A stretch of DNA of 64,000 nucleotides from Vreelandella songnenensis (GTDB taxonomy: Bacteria > Pseudomonadota > Gammaproteobacteria > Pseudomonadales > Halomonadaceae), in contig NZ_PVTK01000008.1 of assembly GCF_003002925.1 (NCBI RefSeq), positions 141,342 to 205,341 on the forward strand, written 5' to 3'. Both the position numbers and the translations under genes were made by a program. The notes under the pieces are model-generated. The model made no database searches and was not told the DNA's origin. It saw nothing but the letters and a program-made list of their open reading frames with translations. How positions within the stretch are numbered: the stretch's first letter is position 1; each line of letters begins with the position of its first letter. Below, in pieces: positions 26,390 through 35,699 of the stretch.

Positions 26390-27963
26390 GATGACCTCTT
26401 GGCGTAGCCTTGCGTATGGAGTTTCTGGCCATAGTCTGTGCTGGTTTCAAGATGGGCAAGAAACTGCTCGGCCTGCTGGCGAATGGCTTCGCGTTTTTCG
26501 TCTTTCATGCGTGAGAGTGAGCCGTAGATAAGCTTCATGCGGGGGTTACGGTTCAAGCGCTCGGCGTGGGTTTCCAGGAAGTGCCAGTAAAGGCTGTTGA
26601 ACGGGCAGGCGTCAGGCCCGGTTACCTGCTTGGGTGAATAGCGGCAGTGCTGGCAATGATCCGACATCCTGTCGATATATTTGCCTGACGCGCAGTAAGG
26701 TTTGGAACCCATCAGGCCGCCGTCGGCATGCAGCACCATGCCCAGGGTATTGGGAAGTTCTACCCATTCGCAGGCGTCAGCGTAGACCGCCAGATACCAG
26801 TCGCAGAGCGCTTCGGGCTTGATACCGCACAGTAGCGCAAAATTGCCGGTAATCATCAAGCGCTGGATATGATGCGCGTAGCTGTTGTCGATGGTCATCT
26901 CGACGGCGCGCTTGAGACAGCGCATATCCGTGTTGGCATCCCAGTAGAAAGCGGGCAGGTTACGGCGAAAGTTGAGCCGGTTCTCGGCCTTGTAGCCAGG
27001 CATCTGGGTCCAGTAAAGCCCGCGCACGTATTCGCGCCAGCCAAGAATCTGGCGGACAAAACCTTCCACGGCGTTGATCGGTGCATCGCCTGCGTAGTAG
27101 CGCTGCTCGGCGGCTTCGCAAACTTCCTGAGGTGCAAGAAGCCCGATGTTGAGCGCGGCGGAAAGACGTGAGTGGCAGAGAAACGGCTCGCTGTCGCTGA
27201 TGGCATCCTGGTAGCGGCCAAAATCGGCGAGGCTATGCTCCATGAAGTGCTTGAGGTCCACCAGCGCCTGGCGGCGGGTCACCGGCAGGTTGAAGCTCTC
27301 GACCGACCCCATGTGCTCGCCGAAGTGGCGCCGGGCGTCCTCGAGTGCTTCTCGGGTTATTGCATCCTGACGATGCGCGGGGAGTGCCGGAAAATCGCGC
27401 CGGGCATCCATGGGCTCGCGATTGGCGTGGTCGAAATTCCACTGGCCGCCCGCTGGCTCATCGCCTTCCATCAGAAGGCCAGTACGCTTGCGCTGTTCGC
27501 GGTAGAAGTACTCGAGTCGAAGCTGTTTACGCCCTTTGGCCCAGCTGGCAAACGTTTCAGGCGTGGTGTAGAAGCGGTCATCTTCCAGAAGGGTCCACGC
27601 CAAGGCGTTATTGCTTCGTTGCTGCATCTGATCCCATAGCCGCCACTCGCCCGGTCGCGCCACCCGGATGCTGTCACACCCATACAGCTTTGCAATGCGC
27701 TCGGCTTCTTCGATCAATGAGTGGGTGTTGTCGGCATCATCGAGCCGGGTGTAGTGAACCTTGAAGCCGCTCTCTCGAAGTATTACGGCAAAATGCCGCA
27801 TGGCAGCCAGAAATAGCCCGATTTTATGTATATGGTGGGGGACGTAGCGGGCTTCTTCGGCCACCTCGCACAGCGCGACTACGGCGTTGGAAGATGCATT
27901 TTTAAAGGTGGCCAGCGAAAGCGAGAGCTGATCGCCCAGCACCAGCAGCAAGGGCTTGGACAT
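26386..27963 (-). CDS. Cryptochrome/photolyase family protein, FeS bacterial (6-4) type
   Basis: 525 residues of the deoxyribodipyrimidine-photolyase-related (FeS-BCP, PhrB/CryB-like) family. It starts KPLLLVLGDQLS rather than the classical photolyase N terminus. The FAD domain carries WREYVRGLYW and MVLHADGGLMGSKPYC. Cysteines that could hold the 4Fe-4S cluster lie in CDWYLAVYADACEW, KPYCASGKYIDR and DHCQHC. Characterised relatives repair (6-4) photoproducts with light. It is co-transcribed with the DCC gene downstream and divergent from hemH, with a LitR-type operator-like site in the shared promoter region. Confidence 0.93.
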   Translation of the reverse strand: MSKPLLLVLGDQLSLSLATFKNASSNAVVALCEVAEEARYVPHHIHKIGLFLAAMRHFAVILRESGFKVHYTRLDDADNTHSLIEEAERIAKLYGCDSIRVARPGEWRLWDQMQQRSNNALAWTLLEDDRFYTTPETFASWAKGRKQLRLEYFYREQRKRTGLLMEGDEPAGGQWNFDHANREPMDARRDFPALPAHRQDAITREALEDARRHFGEHMGSVESFNLPVTRRQALVDLKHFMEHSLADFGRYQDAISDSEPFLCHSRLSAALNIGLLAPQEVCEAAEQRYYAGDAPINAVEGFVRQILGWREYVRGLYWTQMPGYKAENRLNFRRNLPAFYWDANTDMRCLKRAVEMTIDNSYAHHIQRLMITGNFALLCGIKPEALCDWYLAVYADACEWVELPNTLGMVLHADGGLMGSKPYCASGKYIDRMSDHCQHCRYSPKQVTGPDACPFNSLYWHFLETHAERLNRNPRMKLIYGSLSRMKDEKREAIRQQAEQFLAHLETSTDYGQKLHTQGYAKRSS

Positions 27964-27976
27964 GTCTTTACCTGCT

Positions 27977-28004
27977 GTTATACAAATAGTGCTGATAGTA
28001 TAAC
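27977..28004. promoter_or_regulatory. Operator-like inverted repeat between photolyase and hemH (LitR/CarH-type candidate)
   Basis: GTTATAC (27977-27983) pairs perfectly with GTATAAC (27998-28004). Read as hexamers it is TATACA-N12-AGTATA. This is one mismatch from T(G/A)TACA-N12-TGTA(C/T)A, which I recall as the site of LitR-type MerR light regulators in Pseudomonas. It sits 14 bases upstream of the photolyase start and 70 upstream of hemH, and could control both. Confidence 0.55.
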
Positions 28005-28073
28005 TTTATGCCGCGGCTTTGCGGAAAAGTGATAGGATTTCGTTCATTAAGTCGTCTTGTGGGAGTAAGCGTA

Positions 28074-29153
28074 ATGATCGATAGCGTTAAACTGGATCAA
28101 CCGGGCGAAGGCCGTCTGGCCCATGCCCCCAGTCATCATCCGGGCGTGCCGCGCGCCAAAGTGGGCGTGGTGGTGGCCAATCTGGGAACGCCGGACGCTA
28201 CCGACTACTGGTCCATGCGCCGCTATCTGAGTGAGTTCCTGTCCGACAAGCGCGTGGTCGATTACGCCAACTGGAAGTGGCAGCCGCTTTTACAGTTGAT
28301 CATTTTGACCAAGCGACCCTTCTCGTCGGGCAAGGCGTACAGAAGTATCTGGAATACGGAAAAAGACGAAAGCCCGCTGTTGACCATTACTCGCGCCCAG
28401 ACCGAAAAGCTGACCGAGCGGCTGAAAGCGCTGTACGGCGATAGCGTCGACGTCGATTTCTGCATGCGGTATGGCAACCCTTCCACCAAAAGCGTGCTCA
28501 ATCGCATGAAGGAGAAGGGCTGCGAGCGCATCGTGTTCTTTCCGCTCTACCCGCAGTACGGCTCGCCCACCACGGCCACGGCCAACGATGAAGCGTTTCG
28601 TGCGCTGATGAAGATGAAGTGGCAGCCCTCGATTCGCACGGTGCCCGCCTATTTCGATCAGCCCTCGTATATACAGGCACTCGCCAATTCGGTCACCGAC
28701 GTATACCGCCAGCTTGAAACGCGGCCCACCAAGCTTGTTGCAAGCTACCACGGCGTACCGGAGCGCTACCTGCTGGAAGGCGACCCCTATCACTGCCAGT
28801 GTCAGAAAACCACGCGCCTTCTGCGCGAGGCCTTAGGGTTTGGCAAGGAGGAGGTGGATACGGCGTTCCAGTCGCAGTTCGGGCCTGAAAAGTGGGTCGG
28901 TCCGGCAACGGTGGAACATGTGGCAAGTCTTGCCCGGCAGGGGCATAAGCATATTGCCATCATGTCGCCGGCGTTCTCTTCTGACTGCGTTGAAACGCTC
29001 GAGGAGATCAAGGAAGAGATTCATGACAGCTTCATGGCTGCCGGGGGAGAGACGTTCAGCTATATTCCCTGTTTGAATGATCGTGACGATCATATTGCCG
29101 CCTTGGTGGACGTGATCAATAACGAGCTTTCCGGGTGGTTGCCCAAGCCGTGA
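28074..29153 (+). CDS. hemH: Ferrochelatase
   Basis: 359 residues. It inserts Fe2+ into protoporphyrin IX in the last step of heme synthesis. Key blocks seen are VVVANLGTPDATDYWSMRRYL at the N terminus, RYGNPSTKSVLNRM, FFPLYPQYGSPTTAT, and the metal-site histidine in ASYHGVPERYL. Start ATG 28074 has GGGAG 8 bases upstream. The frame is open 22 codons further but crosses the promoter. Free protoporphyrin is photosensitising, so pairing with a photolyase under a light-type operator would make biological sense. Confidence 0.95.
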   Translation: MIDSVKLDQPGEGRLAHAPSHHPGVPRAKVGVVVANLGTPDATDYWSMRRYLSEFLSDKRVVDYANWKWQPLLQLIILTKRPFSSGKAYRSIWNTEKDESPLLTITRAQTEKLTERLKALYGDSVDVDFCMRYGNPSTKSVLNRMKEKGCERIVFFPLYPQYGSPTTATANDEAFRALMKMKWQPSIRTVPAYFDQPSYIQALANSVTDVYRQLETRPTKLVASYHGVPERYLLEGDPYHCQCQKTTRLLREALGFGKEEVDTAFQSQFGPEKWVGPATVEHVASLARQGHKHIAIMSPAFSSDCVETLEEIKEEIHDSFMAAGGETFSYIPCLNDRDDHIAALVDVINNELSGWLPKP

Positions 29154-29462
29154 AATAGCCCGGGCCAAGGCCCGATGGTGAATAAAATAAGCACGCTATC
29201 TATTTGATTTCATTTAAAGGTTGTCTGGCAACTGGTGGTTGTCTGTTATAGAGTCTACGACTTTAGATCACCTTTATTTAACGTTCAGGCCGCTAATAAA
29301 AAGCGCTTCTGCCCCTTTGGGCAGGGGGGCTTTGGAATGCTTGCTTGTAAAGGCTGGTTAATTAGCCGCTGACAGGGATGAGGTTAGCGGCTTGCCCAAT
29401 GAGGCCCCGTACGCCATAAGGACCCGCCCCGCGTGGGACTGTTACTCAGGAGATATCGCTAG
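29154..29462 (+). promoter_or_regulatory. Long structured leader of the mnh (Mrp) operon; riboswitch candidate
   Basis: 309 bases with no gene. Seen in order: a CGGGCC-AA-GGCCCG hairpin (29161-29174); two copies of GGTTGTCTG 18 bases apart (29219, 29237); a CTGCCC-CTTT-GGGCAG hairpin near 29309-29324 inside an outer AAAGC/GCTTT pair; and GCCGCT/AGCGGC (29365-29391) enclosing a purine-rich 15-base loop. Another GC-rich stretch runs into the AGGAG of mnhA. A Na+-sensing (DUF1646-type) riboswitch is possible from context, but I could not match its consensus from memory. Confidence 0.35.
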
Positions 29463-31814
29463 ATGCAATTCGCCGTCTTAATGGGGTTTGTACTGGCTGC
29501 GCTGGCCCCTATGCTGCACCGCTGGTTTGCAGACCGCACGAGCTTGGTACTGGCTCTTTTTCCTGGCCTGATCGCCGCCTGGCTGTTTTCCCAGGCACCA
29601 ATGGTCATCAATGACGGCCCTGTGCTTCTGGAGTGGCAGTGGGTGCCCTCGCTGGGTATCAGCCTTACCTTCTTACTGGACGGCCTATCGCTGCTGTTTG
29701 GTTTGTTGATTACGGTCATCGGCACGTGCGTGCTGGTGTATGCCGGCGGCTATTTGAAGGGTCACCCTGATATTGCGCGCTTCTATCTAGCACTGATGGC
29801 CTTCATGGTCTCCATGCTGGGGTTGGTGCTGGCAGACGGTCTGGTGACGCTGTTCATCTTCTGGGAGCTGACCAGCGTAACCTCCTATCTGCTGATCGGT
29901 TTCAACCATGCCGACTTGCAGGCGCGTAAATCCGCTCGTCAGGGGCTTTTTGTCACCTTCGCCGGCGGGCTTGCCCTGATGGCGGGGCTGGTGATGCTGG
30001 GCGTGGCCAGCGACAGCTGGTCGCTTACCGATATTCGCGCCATGGAAACCGACCTGCGCGAGCATGCTCTGTATACCCCGATGCTTATCTGCCTGCTCCT
30101 GGGCGCTTTTACCAAGTCAGCCCAGTTCCCGTTTCATTTCTGGCTGCCCAACGCCATGGCCGCGCCAACACCGGTTTCGGCCTATCTACACTCGGCTACC
30201 ATGGTGAAGGCCGGCATCTACCTGCTGGCGAGACTTCAGCCGGAGCTGGGCGGCACGTCGCTTTGGGTGGGTGTGCTCTCGGTAGTGGGTGCGACGACCC
30301 TGCTGGTAGGGGCTTTTCTCGCAATTCACCATACCAACGTCAAGAAGCTGCTGGCGTACTCGACCATCATGGCGCTGGGGACGCTCACCATGCTGCTGGG
30401 AATTGGCACTGAATATGCCATGACCGCGTTCGTCACCTTTCTGCTTGCCCACTCCATGTATAAAGGGGCGCTGTTCATGGTGGCCGGCAATCTGGATCAC
30501 GAAACGGGCACGAAGGATGTCACCGCCATGGGCGGGCTCAGGCCGCTGATGCCGGTAACCGCCATGATTGCCCTGGCCGCGGCGCTCTCGCTTGCGGGCG
30601 TGCCGCCCCTGTTTGGCTTTATCGGTAAGGAGCTGAAATTCGAGGCGGCGCTGGGGGCAGGGGATTATCGGAGCCTGCTGGTCATCTTCGCCTTCCTTGG
30701 CGCGGTGCTGACCATTGCAGTGGCGGCCATTATCGCCTTGCGCCCCTTTTACGGCACGCGCCATCACACGCCCAAGGCACCCCATGAAGCGCCGCTGAGC
30801 ATGCTCATCGGGCCTGGGCTCTTGAGCGTAGGTTCCATCGCGTTCGGCATTGCGCCAGGTGCGTTTGGGGTGAATGCGCTGTTGACCTCGGCGGCCAGTG
30901 CGGTATCCGGCGAGCCCATGGATATCACGCTGTCACTCTGGTACGGCGTCAATCTGGCGCTGGTCATGTCGGTGGTAAGCCTGGCGCTCGGTTTTCTGCT
31001 GTTCAAGTACTGGGATGACGTGCGCGCCCGGCTTTCGATACTGGCGCCGGCCATGCGCCGCGGCCCGGAGGCAGGTTACGAGGGCTTGCTGAACGGCATG
31101 GTAGTGTTCTCCGAATGGCAGACCCGCATCCTTCAGAACGGCTATATGCGCAATTACATTCTGGTCATGCTGGTGGTGCTGATTGCGCTGATCGGCAATT
31201 CGATCCTGCTGCGCCATTCGCCGCTGCTGGCGTTCGATCTTGATGTGCGCTTTCACGAGGTGATCGTGGTGGGCACCATGACCATGAGTGCACTGTTTGC
31301 CACCGTGACCCGGTCGCGCCTGGGCGCTGTGGTGTCGGTGGGTATCATGGGCTTCTCGATTGCGCTGGTATTTATTCTGTTCAGTGCACCTGACCTGGGT
31401 ATTACCCAGCTGCTGGTGGAAACCCTTACGGTGATTCTGCTGGTGCTGGTGCTGTTCAGGCTGCCGCGCTTTTCGCATCTTTCCACTAGCCTGGAGCGTA
31501 TCCGCGATGGCTCGGTGGCGGCGATGATGGGCATTCTGATCTTCTTGCTGATCATGACGGCCTGGAGCATCGACCAGTTCGAGTCCATTTCCACCTACAT
31601 GGTCGAAAACAGCGCGCCGCTGGCCTATGGACGCAATATCGTCAACGTGATCCTGGTGGATTACCGGGCGCTGGATACGCTGGGCGAGATGTTCGTGCTG
31701 GCACTGGCCGCGATCGGGGTCATCGCCATGCTCAAGCTGCGCCACGAGCCGGAAAGCCCCAGGACGGCCGCTGAAAGCAGCAAGTCAGACACTCAGGAGC
31801 CGTACGATGGTTAA
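29463..31814 (+). CDS. mnhA: Mrp Na+/H+ antiporter subunit A
   Basis: 783 residues, with about 20 membrane segments. It is related to NADH dehydrogenase subunit NuoL. Conserved blocks include [52 protein letters not shown] and [14 protein letters not shown]. The C-terminal region (about 560-770) contains the MbhE/DUF4040-type domain normal for subunit A. It forms the large Mrp complex in the inner membrane that exchanges Na+ for H+, vital in salt and alkali. First gene of a seven-gene operon; its end overlaps mnhB by 8 bases. Confidence 0.96.
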   Translation: MQFAVLMGFVLAALAPMLHRWFADRTSLVLALFPGLIAAWLFSQAPMVINDGPVLLEWQWVPSLGISLTFLLDGLSLLFGLLITVIGTCVLVYAGGYLKGHPDIARFYLALMAFMVSMLGLVLADGLVTLFIFWELTSVTSYLLIGFNHADLQARKSARQGLFVTFAGGLALMAGLVMLGVASDSWSLTDIRAMETDLREHALYTPMLICLLLGAFTKSAQFPFHFWLPNAMAAPTPVSAYLHSATMVKAGIYLLARLQPELGGTSLWVGVLSVVGATTLLVGAFLAIHHTNVKKLLAYSTIMALGTLTMLLGIGTEYAMTAFVTFLLAHSMYKGALFMVAGNLDHETGTKDVTAMGGLRPLMPVTAMIALAAALSLAGVPPLFGFIGKELKFEAALGAGDYRSLLVIFAFLGAVLTIAVAAIIALRPFYGTRHHTPKAPHEAPLSMLIGPGLLSVGSIAFGIAPGAFGVNALLTSAASAVSGEPMDITLSLWYGVNLALVMSVVSLALGFLLFKYWDDVRARLSILAPAMRRGPEAGYEGLLNGMVVFSEWQTRILQNGYMRNYILVMLVVLIALIGNSILLRHSPLLAFDLDVRFHEVIVVGTMTMSALFATVTRSRLGAVVSVGIMGFSIALVFILFSAPDLGITQLLVETLTVILLVLVLFRLPRFSHLSTSLERIRDGSVAAMMGILIFLLIMTAWSIDQFESISTYMVENSAPLAYGRNIVNVILVDYRALDTLGEMFVLALAAIGVIAMLKLRHEPESPRTAAESSKSDTQEPYDG

Positions 31815-32238
31815 GTCAGGGACGATCATTCTCAACACCGCAGCGCGCTTTCTGATGCCACTGCAATTGATGTTTTCCGTGTTCCTGCTGCTTAGAGGAC
31901 ACGATGAGCCGGGTGGCGGCTTTATCGCCGGGCTGGTCGCGGCGGGGGCATTCACGCTCTATCTTCTGGCCTTTGGCGTGAGCGCCACCAAGGAAGTGCT
32001 GCGCATGGTCGATCCGCGCGACCTGATCGGCGTGGGCCTGCTGCTGGGCATGGTGTCGGTGGTGCCTGCCTGGTTCATGGGGCAGCCGTTTCTGACCGCC
32101 CAGTGGTGGACGATCCCGGTCATCGACTTCAAGGCCTCGACGCCGCTGATCTTTGATATCGGTGTCTATCTGGCAGTACTGGGGTCAGTGATCGGCATGG
32201 TCATGGCGTTGATGGAGGTAGACAAGGATGAACCTTGA
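31807..32238 (+). CDS. mnhB: Mrp Na+/H+ antiporter subunit B
   Basis: 143 residues with four membrane segments. The family signature is [23 protein letters not shown]. Its start overlaps the end of mnhA by 8 bases, indicating translational coupling. It belongs to the Mrp complex with A, C, D, E, F and G. Confidence 0.95.
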   Translation: MVKSGTIILNTAARFLMPLQLMFSVFLLLRGHDEPGGGFIAGLVAAGAFTLYLLAFGVSATKEVLRMVDPRDLIGVGLLLGMVSVVPAWFMGQPFLTAQWWTIPVIDFKASTPLIFDIGVYLAVLGSVIGMVMALMEVDKDEP

Positions 32239-32256
32239 GTTAACGGGAGAGAACCT

Positions 32257-32604
32257 ATGGAACCGCTAATGGCGCTGGCGATAGGGCTGCTGTATGCAAC
32301 CGCCATTTTCATGATGCTGCGACGCTCCATCGTCAAGCTGGTCATCGGGCTGCTGCTGCTTTCCAACGCCGCCAATCTGTTGATATTTACCACGGCGGGA
32401 ATGACGCGCGGCGCGCCTCCGCTGATTCCGGAAGGCATGCTGCAGCCCGTCGGCGAGGTGGCCGACCCGCTGCCTCAGGCGGTCGTGCTGACCGCCATCG
32501 TGATCGCCTTCGGGGTGCTGGCGTTTGCCGTGGTGCTGATCCGACGTGCCTACGAAGTGGTCAAGGCCGATGATCTGGACAAGATGAAGGATACCGATAC
32601 GTGA
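32257..32604 (+). CDS. mnhC: Mrp Na+/H+ antiporter subunit C
   Basis: 115 residues with three membrane helices, related to Nuo[21 protein letters not shown] and [20 protein letters not shown] are typical. GGGAGAG precedes the ATG, 18 bases after mnhB. Its stop overlaps the mnhD start (ATACGTGAG: GTG start inside). Confidence 0.95.
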   Translation: MEPLMALAIGLLYATAIFMMLRRSIVKLVIGLLLLSNAANLLIFTTAGMTRGAPPLIPEGMLQPVGEVADPLPQAVVLTAIVIAFGVLAFAVVLIRRAYEVVKADDLDKMKDTDT

Positions 32605-34202
32605 GGCCTGAAGTTGCTCTTCCCATCCTTTTGCCCCTGCTTTCCGGGGCCGTTTCCCTGCTGTTCTGGCGCTCGCGGCCAATGCAGCGGTTTGTTGCCG
32701 TCGCCGGTAATATCGCCCTTCTGATTGCCAGCCTGTGGCTGTTTGTAGCTACGCTTTCCGAAGGCTACATCACCATGCAGATGGGTAGCTGGCCGGCACC
32801 ATTCGGGATTACGCTGATCGCCGATATGCTGAGCGCGGTGATGATTCTGATGACCGGTATCATCGGCCTGGCCATGGGTATCTACTCACTGGCCACCACC
32901 GGGCGCGGGCATGAAAAGTTTGGCTACTACCCGCTGATGCACCTGCTGCTGGCCGGTGTGGCGGGCGCTTTTCTGACCGGCGATATCTTCAACCTTTACG
33001 TATGGTTCGAGGTCATGCTGGTGGCTTCCTTTGCGCTGCTGATTCTGGGTGGTGAGCGGGCGCAGATGGAAGGGGCGATCAAATACGTCACGCTGAATCT
33101 GCTGGCGTCGGTAATCTTCCTCTCCGCGGTCGGCCTGCTTTACGGCACGGTGGGAACGCTCAACATGGCGGATATTGCGCTGCGTATCGACATGGTCGAG
33201 CACGCGGGCATGGTCGAAGTGCTGGCGGTCATGTTCATGGTGGCCTTTGGTATCAAGGCAGCGGCGTTTCCGCTGTTTTTCTGGCTACCAGCTTCCTATC
33301 ACACGCCGCCGGTCGCGGTGTCTGCACTGTTTGCAGGCCTTCTGACCAAGGTGGGGGTCTATGCACTGTTTCGTGTCTTTACCCTTATTTTCGATCAGTC
33401 CATGGGCTACCTGCAGGACATCATGCTGTGGGGCGCAGTGCTGACCATGGTGACCGGTGTGCTGGGCGCGGCGGCACAGTACGAGTTTCGGCGTATTCTC
33501 TCGTTTCATATCGTCAGCCAGATTGGCTACATGATTCTGGGCCTGGCGCTTTACACGCCGCTGGCCATTGCCGGCGGGGTGTTTGCGATCATGCACAACA
33601 TCGTGGTCAAGACGAACCTGTTCCTGATCAGCGGGATTACCCATCGTTTGCAGGGCACCTACCAACTGAAGAAGATGGGCGGACTTTACAAGGAGCGGCC
33701 CTGGCTTGCGGTCGCTTTCTTTATCTCGGCTTTTTCGCTTGCCGGGGTGCCGCCGCTGTCGGGCTTTTTCGCCAAGTTCGTGATTGTGCGCGCGGGCATA
33801 GAGGCCGAAGCGTATGTGGTGACCGGTATTGCGTTGGCGGTTGGCCTGATGACGCTTTACTCCATGGTCAAGATCTGGAACGAGGTGTTCTGGAAAGCCT
33901 TGCCCGAGGAGAACCACGTGCCGGTATCCTCCACGCCGAGCGGCGACGATGGCCGGTTGATCAAGCCTAGCCTGTGGATGATGTATCTGCCGGTGGTGGT
34001 GCTGGCGCTGTTTTCAGTATTGATCGGTATCTTTGCCGAGCCGATCATGCTGGTGATGAACACTATCGGCGAGCAGCTGTTTGCTCCTGAAGGCTACATA
34101 GAAGCGGTGCTGGGCGTGGCCGCCAATGCACAAGAGGCGCTGCTGGAGACAGACACGCCCCAGCCCGACATGAACACCATTGGCGGGGAGGGTACTCCAT
34201 GA
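32601..34202 (+). CDS. mnhD: Mrp Na+/H+ antiporter subunit D
   Basis: 533 residues, a NuoM/NuoN-like polytopic subunit with about 14 helices. [38 protein letters not shown] and VAALFAG-type stretches are the conserved core. GTG start at 32601 overlaps the stop of mnhC by 4 bases. The C-terminal tail (about 505-533) is polar. Together with MnhA it is thought to carry proton translocation in the complex. Confidence 0.95.
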   Translation: MRPEVALPILLPLLSGAVSLLFWRSRPMQRFVAVAGNIALLIASLWLFVATLSEGYITMQMGSWPAPFGITLIADMLSAVMILMTGIIGLAMGIYSLATTGRGHEKFGYYPLMHLLLAGVAGAFLTGDIFNLYVWFEVMLVASFALLILGGERAQMEGAIKYVTLNLLASVIFLSAVGLLYGTVGTLNMADIALRIDMVEHAGMVEVLAVMFMVAFGIKAAAFPLFFWLPASYHTPPVAVSALFAGLLTKVGVYALFRVFTLIFDQSMGYLQDIMLWGAVLTMVTGVLGAAAQYEFRRILSFHIVSQIGYMILGLALYTPLAIAGGVFAIMHNIVVKTNLFLISGITHRLQGTYQLKKMGGLYKERPWLAVAFFISAFSLAGVPPLSGFFAKFVIVRAGIEAEAYVVTGIALAVGLMTLYSMVKIWNEVFWKALPEENHVPVSSTPSGDDGRLIKPSLWMMYLPVVVLALFSVLIGIFAEPIMLVMNTIGEQLFAPEGYIEAVLGVAANAQEALLETDTPQPDMNTIGGEGTP

Positions 34203-34672
34203 CCGGTGCTATCTGGAACCTGCTGCTGGGGTTGGCGTGGGTGCTTTTAAGCGGCGATTTTACCGGCCTGAACCTGCTGGTGGGGATGGTGTTTGGCTAT
34301 ATCGCCCTGGTGCTTATCGAGCCACAGGTAAGTGCGCTCAAGGGGTATCCGGCGCGGATACCGCGCATCATCCGCTTTCTGGGGTTTTTCCTGAAAGAGC
34401 TTGTGCAGGCCAACCTGCGAGTAGCGTTCGATATCGTGACGCCGCCCTGGCACATGCAGCCCGGCGTGATTGCCATGCCGCTTTCTGCGCGCACGGAAAT
34501 GGAAATTACCATGGTGGCCAACCTGATCTCGCTGACACCCGGCACGCTCAGCCTGGATGTTTCAGACGACCGCAAGGTGCTGTATATCCACGCCATGTTC
34601 CTTGATGATGAGGAAGAGCTGCGCCGTAATCTCAAAGAGATGGAGCACCGAGCCCTGGAGTTATTTCGCTAA
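34199..34672 (+). CDS. mnhE: Mrp Na+/H+ antiporter subunit E
   Basis: 157 residues: two N-terminal membrane helices and a cytosolic C-terminal domain. The TMVANLISLTPGTLSLDVSDDRKVLYIHAM block is diagnostic of the MnhE family. Overlaps mnhD by 4 bases (ATGA). Confidence 0.95.
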   Translation: MTGAIWNLLLGLAWVLLSGDFTGLNLLVGMVFGYIALVLIEPQVSALKGYPARIPRIIRFLGFFLKELVQANLRVAFDIVTPPWHMQPGVIAMPLSARTEMEITMVANLISLTPGTLSLDVSDDRKVLYIHAMFLDDEEELRRNLKEMEHRALELFR

Positions 34673-34941
34673 TGGATACGGTTTTATTGATTAGTCAGGT
34701 CATCATGGGCCTGGCGCTCATACTGGCCTTTGTACGCGTGGTGCGCGGGCCGAGCCTGCCGGACCGGGTGGTCGCGCTTGAGCTGTTCTCCACTACCGTG
34801 GTCGGGCTTGTCGGGGTTTACGCCATTCAATCCGGCGTGGCGAGCTTTCTAGATGCGGCGATCGTGATTGCCCTGATGGGCTTTCTGGCCGCCATTGGTT
34901 TTGCACGCTTTCTGGAACGAGGAGGGCCGCGCGATGATTGA
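34672..34941 (+). CDS. mnhF: Mrp Na+/H+ antiporter subunit F
   Basis: 89 residues with three membrane helices. VRVVRGPSLPDRVVALELFST is diagnostic. Its start shares one base with the mnhE stop (TAATG), and its end overlaps mnhG by 8 bases. Confidence 0.95.
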   Translation: MDTVLLISQVIMGLALILAFVRVVRGPSLPDRVVALELFSTTVVGLVGVYAIQSGVASFLDAAIVIALMGFLAAIGFARFLERGGPRDD

Positions 34942-35338
34942 GGCCATTAAAGGGGCGCTGCTGCTCACAGGCTCTTTATTCATGCTGCTGGCAGCGGTAG
35001 GCCTTTTACGCCTGCCTGACCTGCTGACCCGTATGCATGCGACCACCAAGGCGGCCGCGCTGGGCGTTATTCTGATCATGCTGGCGGCCGCCATGCACTT
35101 TGCCGAAGTGGGCGTGGTTGCGCGTTCGTTTGCCATTATCGTATTCATTCTGATGACCGCGCCGGTGGCTGCCCATGTCATTGGGCGGGCGGGCTACTTT
35201 GTCGGCTCGCGGCTTTGGAGTGGAACGGTCAAGGATGAGCTTCGCCCCAACTACGACCCGCTGACTCACGAGCTCAAAAGCGGCCTGGAAACCCAGGAAA
35301 ACGCCAAGCGCCAGCCGCGGGCTACCGATCCGGATTAA
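34934..35338 (+). CDS. mnhG: Mrp Na+/H+ antiporter subunit G
   Basis: 134 residues with three membrane helices. RLPDLLTRMHATTKAAALG is diagnostic for the subunit. ATG at 34934 has GGAGGG 7 bases upstream, inside the end of mnhF. The C-terminal tail (about 100-134) is polar and charged, longer than in many homologues. Last gene of the operon, followed by a terminator. Confidence 0.94.
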   Translation: MIEAIKGALLLTGSLFMLLAAVGLLRLPDLLTRMHATTKAAALGVILIMLAAAMHFAEVGVVARSFAIIVFILMTAPVAAHVIGRAGYFVGSRLWSGTVKDELRPNYDPLTHELKSGLETQENAKRQPRATDPD

Positions 35339-35394
35339 TTGCAGCTGCCGTTTCATTAATTGGCGAACAGCGAGTCGAAAAATACAGCCAATTT

Positions 35395-35421
35395 AAGCCA
35401 CCCTTGAAGGTGGCTTTTTTT
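35395..35421 (+). terminator. Rho-independent terminator of the mnh operon
   Basis: AAGCCACC pairs with GGTGGCTT around CTTGAA, with a run of seven T. It lies about 57 bases after the mnhG stop. Confidence 0.9.
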
Positions 35422-35699
35422 ATGCCGAAACACTGTGAGTAGCGTTAAAAGCCGTTTACATGTTTATGTACAATAATTGTACTGTATAAGTTATGATGTC
35501 TACGTTTTTGGTGCGCCACGCATCTTTTAACTGTTTAAATTCGCTGACGCTACCCGTTTTACCCAACACATTCAGTGTGCGATTACTACCAGCGCTTATT
35601 TTCCTTAGACGATAAGTGTGCTCCTGGAATCGATGCGCTACTGCAGTAAGCGCGGCCATCACGACACCAGGCAGCAACGCATGCCGAGGAGGCAAGACC
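35422..35699. other. Intergenic region before the DASH photolyase gene, with a palindrome
   Basis: 278 bases without a supported gene. The left part is AT-rich and holds a palindrome GTACAAT-A-ATTGTAC (35468-35482) with 7-base arms, followed by TGTATA at 35483. The rest has no clear hairpin. A minus-strand open frame of 84 codons crosses it but has no recognisable protein. No convincing -35/-10 pair was found. Confidence 0.5.
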
